64,000 bases of DNA from Pseudocitrobacter vendiensis (GCF_943590815.1 NZ_CALSBS010000007.1:148323-212322); one strand, 5' to 3'. Positions 28,166 to 37,582 are shown, numbered from the stretch's first letter. Numbers and translations are program-made. The notes: generated by a model not told the origin, from the sequence alone.

Positions 28166-29806
28166 TTAATACAACGTCTTCTGCGGCGGCCCGGCAAAGC
28201 GTAGCGCGCCAATCTCGCCCATTCTTACTTCCACCACCGACGGCCCCGGCATCGCCAGCGCTTCGGTCATCGCCGCCTGGAAATCTTCCGCACGGTTCAC
28301 CGTCCACGCCTGTAAGCCAATGGCCTGCGCCAGCGCGGTAAAGTCCGGCGTGTGCAGTTCGTTATAGTACTGGCGACCACCGAAGTATTTGTCCTGAATA
28401 CCGCGCATCACGCCGTAGCCGCCGTCATTCATAATCAGCAGCGTGACGTTGGCTTTTTCCTGCGCCAGCGTCGCCAGTTCGCCCAGGTTCAGGCTCAGAC
28501 CGCCATCGCCCACCAGCCCCACCACTTTGTGCTGCGGATTCGCAATCGCAGTGCCAATCGCCATCGGCAGCCCCATTCCAATTGCCCCGGCGAGGGAGTG
28601 GATGTTTTTCAATGGTTGATGCGCCCGGAACAGACGACTGCCCCACAGGCTGCCGGAAACGGTAATATCCCGCACCAGAATGCCATCGTCCGGCAGCGCA
28701 TGTTCAATGGCGTCATTCAGCCCGGCATACGCGCCACACTGCTCGCGCAACCCCTGCTCTGCTGCCACGACCGCCTGTTGCACCTGCTCATCCCACGCGC
28801 TGTTGCCCCATTCACGCCCCTGCACTTTTGCAGCTAACGCCGTCAGCAATGCGCCGCAGTCCGCGATAATGGTTTGATCCATCAGGTAATTCCGGCTTGC
28901 CGCCGCCGGGTCGATATCAACCTGCACACGCGGTTCCGGCAGCGTCAGCGTCCAGGAGCGGGTTTCATTACTGCGCAGACGCGAGCCCGCCACCAGGGTG
29001 AAATCACAGGTTTCCATCATCGCTTCCACGGAGGGCGAGTTATGGAACGCACGCAGGCTGGCGCGGTGATTATCCGGCAACACACCGCGGGCATGCGTAC
29101 TGGAAATGACCGTCATCCCGGCATCGGCCAGCGTCTTGACTGCCGCAGCGCTCGCCAGCGCACCGCCGCCTAACCACAGCAGCGGTTGCTTCGCCTGCTT
29201 AAGCTGCGCCCACAGCGCATCAACGGTTGCGGTATCCGCCGCCGCAGGTGTCGCCGGACGCACCGCCGCCGTCACCAGCGAAGCGGGAATTTTCGCACCC
29301 TGTATATCGATAGGGATTTCCACCGACACCGGGCCACACGGCGGTGTCTGCGCATCCTGAATCGCTTTATGCAGAATCGCTATCGCCTGATTAGCATTGC
29401 TGATGCGGTAGGCGCGTTTTGAGCTGGCCTTCAGAAAAGTCAACTGGTCGCGCGTCTCGTGAATAAACCCGGTATCCGCATCCAGCCAGGCTTTTTCCAC
29501 CTGACCGGTCAGATGCAGCAGCGGCGTACAGGCGTTCATCGCCTCAACCAGCGCGCCAACCGCATTGCCTGCACCTGCGCCGGTGCTGGTCAGCGCCACA
29601 CCCAGGCCGGAAAAACGCCCGTGCGCATCCGCCATCGTCACCGATCCCGCTTCCCCGCGCGCCGGGACGAAACGGATATTGCCGCGCTGCCCGACGGCAT
29701 CGGCAATCGGCAGGTTGTGGATTGAGATAACGCCGTAGATGGCATCTACCTGATACTGTTCCAGCGTTCTGGCAATGGCCTCGCCGACGGAAATCATTTC
29801 ACTCAT
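28166..29806 (-). CDS. ThDP-dependent 2-oxoacid decarboxylase-like enzyme
   Basis: A 546-residue enzyme of the acetolactate synthase / 2-oxoacid decarboxylase superfamily. The pyrimidine domain holds the ThDP-activating glutamate (ARGEAGSVTMADAHGR, E52). The central domain begins near 190. The ThDP domain has GDGGLSLNLGELATLAQEKANVTLLIMND. It looks closest to the 5-guanidino-2-oxopentanoate decarboxylase (AruI-like) group. It is followed on the operon by no other gene (terminal position) and preceded by aldehyde dehydrogenase and an aspartate-dehydrogenase-family gene, so it may turn a 2-oxo acid into an aldehyde. The substrate is unknown. Confidence 0.78.
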   Translation of the reverse strand: MSEMISVGEAIARTLEQYQVDAIYGVISIHNLPIADAVGQRGNIRFVPARGEAGSVTMADAHGRFSGLGVALTSTGAGAGNAVGALVEAMNACTPLLHLTGQVEKAWLDADTGFIHETRDQLTFLKASSKRAYRISNANQAIAILHKAIQDAQTPPCGPVSVEIPIDIQGAKIPASLVTAAVRPATPAAADTATVDALWAQLKQAKQPLLWLGGGALASAAAVKTLADAGMTVISSTHARGVLPDNHRASLRAFHNSPSVEAMMETCDFTLVAGSRLRSNETRSWTLTLPEPRVQVDIDPAAASRNYLMDQTIIADCGALLTALAAKVQGREWGNSAWDEQVQQAVVAAEQGLREQCGAYAGLNDAIEHALPDDGILVRDITVSGSLWGSRLFRAHQPLKNIHSLAGAIGMGLPMAIGTAIANPQHKVVGLVGDGGLSLNLGELATLAQEKANVTLLIMNDGGYGVMRGIQDKYFGGRQYYNELHTPDFTALAQAIGLQAWTVNRAEDFQAAMTEALAMPGPSVVEVRMGEIGALRFAGPPQKTLY

Positions 29807-29821
29807 AACTCACCCTTATTC

Positions 29822-31291
29822 TTAGTCGCACCAGCGGTTGACGCTATTGCCTGTCGCCAGATAAATGCTCTTTTGTTGCATCCAGGCTTTCAGCCCCTGA
29901 ATACCCTTTTCGCGGCCCAGACCGCTCTCTTTAAAGCCCCCGAACGGGGTCGAAATGGCAAAAACTTTGTAGGTGTTGACCCACACCGTACCCGCTTCCA
30001 GCCGCTCGCTTAAACGCAGTGCTCGCCCGGTGTCGCGTGTCCAGATCCCCGCCGCCAGCCCGTAAACCGATGAATTTGCCTGTGAAATCAGCGCCTCTTC
30101 GTCGGTAAACGGCATAGCCACCAGCACCGGGCCAAAAATCTCTTCCTGACAGACACGCGCCTGATTATTCAGGCCGTCGATAATCGTCGGCTGAAAATAG
30201 CTGCCACTGGCAAGCGTCGGGTCAGCGGGAATTTCACCGCCGCACAGCACGCGCCCGCCCTCTTTCTGTGCCAGTGCGACGTAATCCATCACGCTTTTAC
30301 GGTGCTTTTCGTTAATCAGCGGCCCAATATGCGTGCCTTCCTGATGAGGGTGCCCAACGCGCAGCCCACGGGTTAATTCCAGCAGCCGTGCCATCAGCGG
30401 TTGATAAACGGATTCGTGAATAAACAGACGCGAACCGGCGATACACGCCTGCCCTGCCGAACTGAAAATGCCGTAGCAGATGCCGCGCGCCGCCTGCTCA
30501 ATATCGGCATCTTCCAGCACGATGGTCGGCGATTTGCCGCCCAGTTCCAGCGAGGCAGGGATCAGCTTTTCCGCTGCCACGTGCGCCAGATGCCGCCCGG
30601 TAGTCGTGCCGCCGGTAAAAGAGATTTTGCGAATCTGAGGATGGCGCGCCAGCGCATCGCCAATCACCGACCCTTTACCCGGCAACACGCTCAATAGCCC
30701 GGCGGGCAGCGCAGCCTGTTCAAAAATACGTGCCAGTTCAAGGGCCATCAGCGGCGTGGCTTCCGCCGGTTTGAGGATAACCGCGTTGCCCGCCGCAATC
30801 GCCGGAGCGACCTTCTGCATTTCGCTGGCAATCGGCGAGTTCCACGGCGTAATGGCCGCGACGACGCCCAGCGGCTCATAGCGACTGAGGGTTAATACCT
30901 CCGCCATGCGCGGGGTCGGCAGTTCGCCTTCCAGCAGTTCGCAGGCCGCCGCAAAATAACGCGCCGTTCCCGCCGCACTCAGTACCAAGCCGCGCGCTTC
31001 CGCCAACGGTTTGCCGTTGTCACGGCTTTGCATCAGGGCCAGTTCATCCACGCGCGATTCAATAATGTCCGCCACGTTGTGCAGCACTTTCGCCCGCTGA
31101 TGCGGCAGCGCATTGCGCCATGCCGGGTCACGCCAGGCGCGCTCTGCGCTTTTCACCGCGTCGTTCAGATCGTCGATGCTGGCAGCGTTGAGGGTGGCGT
31201 TTAGCGAACCGTCCGCCGGGAAGGTGCTCTGCATCGCTTCACCGTTACCACGTCGCCAGGCTCCGCCAACAAAAATAGAGAGTTCTTGCAT
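29822..31291 (-). CDS. Aldehyde dehydrogenase (NAD(P)-dependent)
   Basis: A 489-residue ALDH-superfamily enzyme, complete. Seen are the cofactor stretch ITPWNSPIASEMQKVAPAIAAGNAVILKPAE, the general-base motif LELGGKSPTIV, the catalytic cysteine in SSAGQACIAGSRL and the C-terminal EIFGPVL and FGGFKESGLGRE. It oxidises an aldehyde to the acid. Placed 15 bp before the ThDP gene, it may oxidise the aldehyde that enzyme makes, or a semialdehyde from ring cleavage. Confidence 0.88.
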   Translation of the reverse strand: MQELSIFVGGAWRRGNGEAMQSTFPADGSLNATLNAASIDDLNDAVKSAERAWRDPAWRNALPHQRAKVLHNVADIIESRVDELALMQSRDNGKPLAEARGLVLSAAGTARYFAAACELLEGELPTPRMAEVLTLSRYEPLGVVAAITPWNSPIASEMQKVAPAIAAGNAVILKPAEATPLMALELARIFEQAALPAGLLSVLPGKGSVIGDALARHPQIRKISFTGGTTTGRHLAHVAAEKLIPASLELGGKSPTIVLEDADIEQAARGICYGIFSSAGQACIAGSRLFIHESVYQPLMARLLELTRGLRVGHPHQEGTHIGPLINEKHRKSVMDYVALAQKEGGRVLCGGEIPADPTLASGSYFQPTIIDGLNNQARVCQEEIFGPVLVAMPFTDEEALISQANSSVYGLAAGIWTRDTGRALRLSERLEAGTVWVNTYKVFAISTPFGGFKESGLGREKGIQGLKAWMQQKSIYLATGNSVNRWCD

Positions 31292-31300
31292 ATCAGCCTC

Positions 31301-32071
31301 TTAGCACTGAGCCAGTTCACGGCAGGCGCGCACCGCGCTCAGTGCCGCCAGAGTGGAGGTTTTCGGGTTACTGGCGAGCGGCAAGCCGCTGAGTTCGAGG
31401 TGGAATTCGCCAAACAGCCCCTCAACGTGCAGGGTGTGGGTGTTACGTTTCGTCGCCGGATCAACCATTAACTGAACACGGGTGTCATCCATACCCACAC
31501 CGCCCAGCGCCACGGTTGCCGCCACGTTGGCATTCGCCGGGAAGAGGCGTGCGGCTTCCCGCGCACTGCCTTCGAAAAAGATTTGCGCCTCCTGCACTGT
31601 CGCCAGGTCAATCAGTTGCTCGGCGTAGCTCCCGCGCCAGCTGGCCGGGCTTTTACGCGACTGATAGGTCACGCGCTGCAAGCCGCCTTCTCTCGCCGCC
31701 GATAAACCGTCGATACCCGCCACCGCGCCCGCCAGCAGGGTTAATTTCCCGCCTGCGTTCAGCAACCGCTGTTCGAGTTCGCTATCGGCCAGCGCCCCAG
31801 TGGAGACAACCGCCAGATGCCAGCCGCGTTTGAGGACCGCTTCGCCGTACTGCGCGACCGCCTGCTGACTGGCACACTCCAGCACCAGATCCGGCGCGGC
31901 ATCGCATTCCAGCGGATCAACCAGCGGGGTAACCTCGCCGTGAAAACGGTCGAGGATCGCCTGATGGTGTGATTCTCGCGCCACGATCCAGCCGATCGCC
32001 ACGTTGTCCGGTAAACGTTCGATCACCGCCTGCGCCATCGCGCCGTAGCCAATTAACATGATCTTTTTCAT
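31301..32071 (-). CDS. Aspartate dehydrogenase-family enzyme (NadX-like)
   Basis: A 256-residue protein of the L-aspartate dehydrogenase family. It has an N-terminal Rossmann fold (MLIGYGAMAQAVIERL) and the conserved core GAVAGIDGLSAA and FPANANVAATVALGGVG. Known members interconvert L-aspartate with oxaloacetate and ammonia (or feed iminoaspartate to NAD synthesis). No nadA/nadC gene is near, so a catabolic role is likely: deamination of an amino acid or amine made or used in this pathway. Confidence 0.82.
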   Translation of the reverse strand: MKKIMLIGYGAMAQAVIERLPDNVAIGWIVARESHHQAILDRFHGEVTPLVDPLECDAAPDLVLECASQQAVAQYGEAVLKRGWHLAVVSTGALADSELEQRLLNAGGKLTLLAGAVAGIDGLSAAREGGLQRVTYQSRKSPASWRGSYAEQLIDLATVQEAQIFFEGSAREAARLFPANANVAATVALGGVGMDDTRVQLMVDPATKRNTHTLHVEGLFGEFHLELSGLPLASNPKTSTLAALSAVRACRELAQC

Positions 32072-32080
32072 CGTTGTTCC

Positions 32081-32875
32081 TCAAAGGTGACGGCAGAAAC
32101 CGCCGGAGACATCCAGCGCCGCGCCGGTCGTGAACGAAGCCAGGGGAGATGCCAGGAATAGCAGCGCCTGCGCGGGTTCCTGCGGTTTGCCCAGGCGACC
32201 CATCGGAATGCCGCGTTTACGGGCGATGTCACCGGTCCACTCCGGCCAGCTCTGGCTTTTATCGCTGCGCTGCTCATAGCGGCGCTGCCATTGGCCGGAT
32301 TCCACCATCCCCAGCAGAATGGAATTCACACGGATGCCTTTCTCCACCAGGTCTTTCGACAAGGTGAGCGTCATGTTCAGCAACGCGGCGCGCGCGGCGG
32401 AAGTCGCGATCATGTGCTCCTCCGGCTGCAGCGCCAGCAGCGAATTGACGCAGGTGATCGACGCGATATCCGACGCCTCAAGCTGGCTTAAAAACGCCTG
32501 CACCGGGTTGATGACGCCAAACAGTTTCAGCTCGGCTTCATGCAGCCATGCGCTGCGCGGGGTGTCGGCAAAATGGGCGACAAAGCCCTGCCCGGCGTTG
32601 TTGATCAGCATGTCGGCGCGGCCCAGATTTGCCTCAACGGCGGCGGCGAATGCCTGTACATCCTCTTCTTTCAGAACATCACAGCAGGCAGAGAAAACCT
32701 CACCCTGCGGAAATTCGTTGAGCAACGCGGCGTGCGCGCTGGCGAGCCTGTCCGGATCGCGGCCACAAAACGCCACTTTTGCGCCTTCGCCCAGTAACAG
32801 GCGCAGGGTTTCGAAACCGATTCCCGACGATCCTCCGGTGACTACCGCTACACGCCCTTCAATTTGTGCATTCAT
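32081..32875 (-). CDS. Atypical SDR lacking the Tyr-Lys catalytic pair
   Basis: A 264-residue short-chain dehydrogenase/reductase fold. The start is MNAQIEGRVAVV at 32875, overlapping the upstream hydrolase stop by 17 bp. The cofactor motif TGGSSGIG and the NNAG motif are intact. The serine S145 is present, but at the expected catalytic Tyr and Lys positions it has T158 and R162 (HMIATSAARAALLN). It is therefore either a reductase with a changed mechanism or a non-redox relative. Its role in the operon is unknown. Confidence 0.78.
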   Translation of the reverse strand: MNAQIEGRVAVVTGGSSGIGFETLRLLLGEGAKVAFCGRDPDRLASAHAALLNEFPQGEVFSACCDVLKEEDVQAFAAAVEANLGRADMLINNAGQGFVAHFADTPRSAWLHEAELKLFGVINPVQAFLSQLEASDIASITCVNSLLALQPEEHMIATSAARAALLNMTLTLSKDLVEKGIRVNSILLGMVESGQWQRRYEQRSDKSQSWPEWTGDIARKRGIPMGRLGKPQEPAQALLFLASPLASFTTGAALDVSGGFCRHL

Positions 32876-33635
32876 CGCGCACCTCTTCCATTGCCTGCAA
32901 AAGCCATTGATTAAATGTCGTTTCGTTATCGAGATAGCTGGCATGCCCTGCCTCAGGAACGGCGGTGTACGGCATGCCGTAACGGGCGGCCAGCGCCTGC
33001 GCCGCATCCGGTGGCGTGATGGTGTCCTTCTCGCCGCAGCACACGCTGAACGCCCCGCCGTACTGTTCTAGCCAGCGGTGAATATCGTCGTGCGCCAGCA
33101 TCCACGCCGCCGCCAGATACCCTTCGGGACGCAGACGTCGCATCCCTGCCGCCACTGTCGCCACATCGTCCAGGCGTGCCGCCGGTTGCAGCAGTGCCGC
33201 CGCGCGGGTTTGCGCGAGGATCTCGCCGCCCATCGCGATTTGCTGTTCCCGGCTGCGCCACACCTGCTCGCGCTTTTCTGCCGTTGCATTGCCATAACCC
33301 TGCGCCGGGTCGGCCAGCAGCAAATGCACGACCCGTTCGAGGTAACGCGCGGCAAACGCGCTGGCCACCAGCGCACCCAGCGAATGCCCCACCAGCACCG
33401 TTTGCCAGACGCCCGCCCGGTCAAGCAACAGTGCAAGCGCATCGGCGTAGTCGCCTGCATTCGCTCGTTCGGTTGCCAGCATTGGGCTTTCGCCATAGCC
33501 CGGCATATCCCAGGCCAGCACGCGGCAGCCCGGTAGCGCCATCTGCTTATGCCAGGAAACGGCACCAGAACTGATGCCATGGAGCAGCATCACCGGTACG
33601 CCATGGCCCTGTTCACGAAAACCCGTCATCGTCAT
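32859..33635 (-). CDS. Alpha/beta hydrolase, ring-fission hydrolase candidate
   Basis: A 258-residue alpha/beta hydrolase. The nucleophile elbow is VLVGHSLGALVAS, the acid is in CGEKDTITPPDAA and the histidine in EAGHASYLDNE, giving a full Ser-Asp-His triad. Oxyanion motif LLHGISSG near the N-terminus. Size and motifs are like meta-cleavage product hydrolases (MhpC/BphD type). Since the operon holds an extradiol dioxygenase, cleavage of a ring-fission product is the best guess. Lactone or ester hydrolysis is the alternative. Confidence 0.8.
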   Translation of the reverse strand: MTMTGFREQGHGVPVMLLHGISSGAVSWHKQMALPGCRVLAWDMPGYGESPMLATERANAGDYADALALLLDRAGVWQTVLVGHSLGALVASAFAARYLERVVHLLLADPAQGYGNATAEKREQVWRSREQQIAMGGEILAQTRAAALLQPAARLDDVATVAAGMRRLRPEGYLAAAWMLAHDDIHRWLEQYGGAFSVCCGEKDTITPPDAAQALAARYGMPYTAVPEAGHASYLDNETTFNQWLLQAMEEVRDECTN

Positions 33636-33638
33636 TCC

Positions 33639-34169
33639 TTAGTTGCGCTTCACTTTCGACAGCGGATGGTCTGCCGGATAAGTGGGGATCTCCGGCTTTT
33701 TGGTACCGAGCATCACGCACATCAGCGCTTCTTCTTCGCCGTGGTTAAACAGGCCGCGATAGATCCCCGCCGGAACGGAGATGAGATCGCGCTCGCGCAG
33801 TACCGTTTCGGTGTAGTTATCGCCATCCTGAATCATCAGGGTTATCTGCCCTTTCAGCATGAAGAAGACCTCCTCCACGTCATCATGCAGATGCAGCGGG
33901 CCTTCACATTTTGATGGCAGCACCATGGTGGAGAAGGTGAAGTGTTCCGCCGCCACGGTGTTGGTATCGCTGGCGACGCCAGTCGCCCCGGTGCCGATAT
34001 AGCGCATCTGCGCACGGCGATATTTCGGGTCAAAATCGGCCTGGAACTTCAGCGCGTTCCAGTCATATTTTCGGCCTTCAAAGCGGGCAATACGCGACTC
34101 CACCCACTCTTCCATGCTCAGATTTTCTGGCTTGATGCCGGTTTTCGCGCTTACGGTTGAATCAGACAT
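33639..34169 (-). CDS. Cupin-domain protein
   Basis: A 176-residue single-cupin protein. The metal-binding motif is H-x-H-x4-E in PLHLHDDVEEVFFMLKG, and the second motif lies in VPAGIYRGLFNHGEEEA. The N-terminal 60 residues precede the barrel. Cupins in aromatic operons act as small dioxygenases, isomerases or decarboxylases. It lies 3 bp from the hydrolase gene. No specific reaction can be assigned. Confidence 0.78.
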   Translation of the reverse strand: MSDSTVSAKTGIKPENLSMEEWVESRIARFEGRKYDWNALKFQADFDPKYRRAQMRYIGTGATGVASDTNTVAAEHFTFSTMVLPSKCEGPLHLHDDVEEVFFMLKGQITLMIQDGDNYTETVLRERDLISVPAGIYRGLFNHGEEEALMCVMLGTKKPEIPTYPADHPLSKVKRN

Positions 34170-34179
34170 GACACACTCC

Positions 34180-35436
34180 TCAGTAACGTTTAAGCAGCGG
34201 CAGTAACAGAACGCACCCTACGGTCGCCATCACCACCAGAAAGATCAGCCCGGAATCCATACTGTGCGTGAAGGCGATCAGCGCCCCCATCACCGCCGGC
34301 GATAACGCCCCGGCAAAGTTTCCCAGCCCGTTGAAAATACCGCCCGCTGTGGCGCTCACCCGTGGATGGGTCGCTTTTGCCAGCAGGGCGAAAATATTCG
34401 GCGCGCCCACGCCCCACATAAAGGTGCTGAAGCTCATGGCGGCGATGATGGTCAGCGGCGTTTCCAGATGCATGACCGCCGTCAGGCCAATGGCCGCCCC
34501 CGCCATCGAGATAAAGCAGGCGGCTGCGCGTTTATCGACGCGATCGGAAAGCCACGCGCCTATCACTTCACCCAGCAGCATGGCGATGAATGGCATAGAC
34601 GACAGCCAGCCCGCATGCTCCAGGTGAATGCCTTTGCCTTTAATCAGGTAACCCGGCAGCCAGCCATTGATGCCCCACAGATAGGTCAGGAAAGCGATGT
34701 TAAAGACGCAAATCATCCAGAAGTGAGTGCTGACAAACAGTTCCTGACGCGCCGCCCGACGCTCCTGCTGCGACTGTTGCGTCGGTTCCTGTTTCGCCGC
34801 CAGCTGCACGCCACGCAGGCCAATGCGCACCAGAATCAACACCGGGATGGTGAGAAGCGCCATGGTGAAGAAGGTGCTCTGCCAGCCAAAGTTATTAAGC
34901 AACCAAATGGAAAGCGGGAATCCAATTGCCGCACCCACGGGCGTGCCGAGCAGCCAGAGCATGGTGGCGCGCGCCTGCAAATGCTGCGGGAAAGCGTGGC
35001 GCACAATGGCGAACGCCAGCGGGAACAGCGGCCCTTCCGCCACGCCGAGCAGAATGCGCAGCGTTACCATCAGCGTGTAGTTATGCGTAAAGCCCATCAT
35101 CACCATCAACACACACCACACCACCATCATGCCGGTGAGCAGGCGCAGCGGCGCGATTTTGTCTCCCAGCCCGCTCAGCAGTACGGAGGAAAAACCGTAG
35201 CTCAGCAGGAACGCGCTCATCAGAATGCCCAGACGCGTGGTGTCGAAGTCGATGCCCATCGCCTGCTGGAAATGGCTGTCAGAAAAGAGTGCGGCAATGC
35301 TGATTTTGTCGAAAAACGCCAACAGGACGCAGGCCAGCAGCGACAGCGGAATAGCCCAGCGAACGGTCGTTTCAGGCGTGCAGACGCCCTCACCGCGCGC
35401 CTCAACGGGCGCGGTGTTGTTCTCTAATGTGCTCAT
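34180..35436 (-). CDS. MFS transporter of the catabolic operon
   Basis: A 418-residue major facilitator with 12 predicted helices, of the anion:cation symporter group. It has FFDKISIAALF in helix 1, GDKIAPLRLLTG in loop 2-3 and RILLGVAEGPLFPLAFAIVRHAFP. Located within the operon, it probably takes the aromatic acid substrate across the inner membrane. A second MFS gene (41298) sits just upstream of the operon. They might handle different compounds, or one might export an intermediate. Confidence 0.8.
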   Translation of the reverse strand: MSTLENNTAPVEARGEGVCTPETTVRWAIPLSLLACVLLAFFDKISIAALFSDSHFQQAMGIDFDTTRLGILMSAFLLSYGFSSVLLSGLGDKIAPLRLLTGMMVVWCVLMVMMGFTHNYTLMVTLRILLGVAEGPLFPLAFAIVRHAFPQHLQARATMLWLLGTPVGAAIGFPLSIWLLNNFGWQSTFFTMALLTIPVLILVRIGLRGVQLAAKQEPTQQSQQERRAARQELFVSTHFWMICVFNIAFLTYLWGINGWLPGYLIKGKGIHLEHAGWLSSMPFIAMLLGEVIGAWLSDRVDKRAAACFISMAGAAIGLTAVMHLETPLTIIAAMSFSTFMWGVGAPNIFALLAKATHPRVSATAGGIFNGLGNFAGALSPAVMGALIAFTHSMDSGLIFLVVMATVGCVLLLPLLKRY

Positions 35437-35462
35437 GTTCCCCCCTGAGGGTTACGTCGCGG

Positions 35463-36659
35463 TTAGCGTAGTGACATCAGTGAAAATTCGGGATCGCCTA
35501 ATGGCTCGGCGTTCAGATCGCGCCCGCTCGCCATCCAGCGTTTCGCAAGCTTCACGGTGCGCGGATCGTTAAATGCCACTAGCTGATTCAGCGTGCCGTC
35601 AGCGTTGAGCGAGAAGAAAATCGGTCCTTTTTCTTCCCGGCGAACCACCGTCCGGCTGTCCGGCTGCGGAATGCCGAGGATCTGAATATTGTGCTGGTAT
35701 TGATCCGACCACAGCCACGGCACGTCGTCGTATCCGGGTGCGCTGGCATCCAGCATCGCTTTGGCCGTTGCCACCGCCTGATTCTGCGCAAATGCCCATG
35801 ACTGTACGCAAAGGCCGTAACGCGCGTGCTGCGCCACATCGCCCACGGCGAAGATCGACGGTTCTGACGTGCGCCCCTGGGCATCGACCACAATGCCACG
35901 ATCGGTTTTCAACCCGGCATCGCGTGCCAGTTCCAGGTTGAGATCGACACCGATCCCTACCACCACCGCATCAAAAATTTCGCGCTGGCCGTCGCAGTGG
36001 ATCACGGCGTTGTTATTACCCTCATCCAGTTCGATAGCGCCGCATCCGGTGCGCACATCCACGCCCTGCTGCTGATGTATCGCCAGCAGTTCAGCGGAGA
36101 CTTCCGCACTGACCGAGCGCATACATAGCGCAGGCTGTTGTTCAAACAGAGTGACCGCAATACCGCTTTTGCGCGCCGAGGCGGCAATCTCCAGGCCAAT
36201 CCACCCGCCACCGATAATCGCCAGCGTTTGGCTCTCAGACAGACGTTTTTTCAGACGTTGCGCATCCTGCCAGTGGCGCAGGGTATACACCTGCGGATGC
36301 GTCGCCCACGCGTCTCCCGGCAGGCGCGCCCGGCCGCCGGTAGCAATCAAAAGCTGGTTGTAGCTGAGTGACTCTCCGTTACTCAACGCAACGGTTTTTG
36401 CGTGTGGATCGATAGCCAGCGCGCGAAGCGGACGATACCAGCGCAGGTTCAGCGCCTGCTGCGCGTCCTCGCTAAACAGGCGCGGCAGCGTCGGAGAATC
36501 TTCCAGCAGTGAGGCTTTCGACAGCGGCGGGCGTTCGTAGAAATCCCACTCTTCTTCCGCCACTACGCAAATCTCGCCGTCGAAACCGTCATCGCGCAGG
36601 GTTTTCGCCGCCCAGCCGCCCGCCTGGCCGCCGCCGATAATCACGATACGTGCCGTCAT
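35463..36659 (-). CDS. FAD-dependent ferredoxin reductase (BphA4/HcaD type)
   Basis: A 398-residue pyridine-nucleotide-disulfide-type flavoprotein, the reductase part of a three-component Rieske oxygenase. FAD motif RIVIIGGGQAGGWAAKTLRDDGFDGEICVVAEE at the N-terminus; NAD motif LAIIGGGWIGLEIAASARKSG in the middle; FAVGDVA near 290. The correct start is MTARIVIIGG at 36659, forming an ATGA overlap with the upstream VOC gene. It passes NADH electrons to the Rieske ferredoxin encoded at 40562. Confidence 0.9.
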   Translation of the reverse strand: MTARIVIIGGGQAGGWAAKTLRDDGFDGEICVVAEEEWDFYERPPLSKASLLEDSPTLPRLFSEDAQQALNLRWYRPLRALAIDPHAKTVALSNGESLSYNQLLIATGGRARLPGDAWATHPQVYTLRHWQDAQRLKKRLSESQTLAIIGGGWIGLEIAASARKSGIAVTLFEQQPALCMRSVSAEVSAELLAIHQQQGVDVRTGCGAIELDEGNNNAVIHCDGQREIFDAVVVGIGVDLNLELARDAGLKTDRGIVVDAQGRTSEPSIFAVGDVAQHARYGLCVQSWAFAQNQAVATAKAMLDASAPGYDDVPWLWSDQYQHNIQILGIPQPDSRTVVRREEKGPIFFSLNADGTLNQLVAFNDPRTVKLAKRWMASGRDLNAEPLGDPEFSLMSLR

Positions 36660-37582
36660 ACCGCCTCCGGCTTCTTCTGCTGGCGGCGGGTGTCGTGGTC
36701 GATACCGCCTTCCACCGCCCACTCGGTAAAGGAGACCAGCGAATGTTCCAGCTCGCGCGGTTGCCACTTCTCGGTGAGGTAGTCGTCGTTGGTGTAGTAC
36801 TCAAACGCGCCGCCGGTTGGGCTGTTCACATACCAGAAATAGGCGGAAGAGACCGGATGACGGCCCGGGCCGATAAAGGTGCTCCAGTCATGTTTGTTCA
36901 TGGCAATACCGCCGCCGATCACTTCGTGGATGTCGCGCACGGTGAAAGCAACGTGATTCAGCCCGCGCTTGCGGTTGGGCAATTGCAGCAGGAAGAGATT
37001 GTGATGGCCGCCGCGCGCCTGGCAACGCAGGAAGACTGCGCGGTTGATGTAGCGGTCAGAGACCTGGAAACCCAGCACCTCACGATAGAATTTTTCCACC
37101 GCCGCCAGTTCTTCAACAAAGAACACCACGTGGCCGATGTTGATCGGCTCCGCACGATCGTAAACCGGGCTTGGCGTGTCGATGCGGCGCGCATCGCCCC
37201 ACTGGTTAATCGGCTCTACGTTGAGTTCAACCGCCTGCTGCTGGCTGACCTGCACGCGCAGGGTCATGCCGTTCGGGTCACGGCACTCCAGCGCACTGTC
37301 CACCTCGCGAAAACCCGGCTGACTGGCAAGTTTCGGGCGCAACGCATCCAGTTCCGCCTGGCTCGCCACGCCCCAGGTCATGCGACGCAGCGTATTGCCC
37401 GCTTCAAAAGCGTCCGGCAGCGTGGGAGTATCCTGCGGATTCAGCTCAACGCTTGCACCGCTCAGGGTGGTGAAACGACGCCCGCTGGCATCGCCTTTCA
37501 GGCCAAAATCGGCCATAAATTTCGCGCTATGGGCCACGTCATCGACGCCAAATTCCAGCTTTTCAATTCCGATTACACTCAT
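36656..37582 (-). CDS. Type-I extradiol ring-cleavage dioxygenase (VOC fold)
   Basis: A 308-residue two-domain VOC protein of the catechol 2,3-dioxygenase type. The C-terminal domain carries the 2-His-1-carboxylate iron site: H151 (INIGHVVFF), H210 (RGLNHVAFTV) and E261 (GGAFEYYTND). The N-terminal domain is the usual inactive repeat. It opens a catechol-like ring next to the two hydroxyls. The gene follows the IclR gene by 88 bp and overlaps the reductase gene. The substrate is unknown, probably the diol made by the Rieske oxygenase and SDR. Confidence 0.85.
   Translation of the reverse strand: MSVIGIEKLEFGVDDVAHSAKFMADFGLKGDASGRRFTTLSGASVELNPQDTPTLPDAFEAGNTLRRMTWGVASQAELDALRPKLASQPGFREVDSALECRDPNGMTLRVQVSQQQAVELNVEPINQWGDARRIDTPSPVYDRAEPINIGHVVFFVEELAAVEKFYREVLGFQVSDRYINRAVFLRCQARGGHHNLFLLQLPNRKRGLNHVAFTVRDIHEVIGGGIAMNKHDWSTFIGPGRHPVSSAYFWYVNSPTGGAFEYYTNDDYLTEKWQPRELEHSLVSFTEWAVEGGIDHDTRRQQKKPEAV

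Noticed and set aside
31301..32071. NadX role in NAD synthesis
   Set aside because: No nadA or nadC beside it; the gene is embedded in a catabolic operon.
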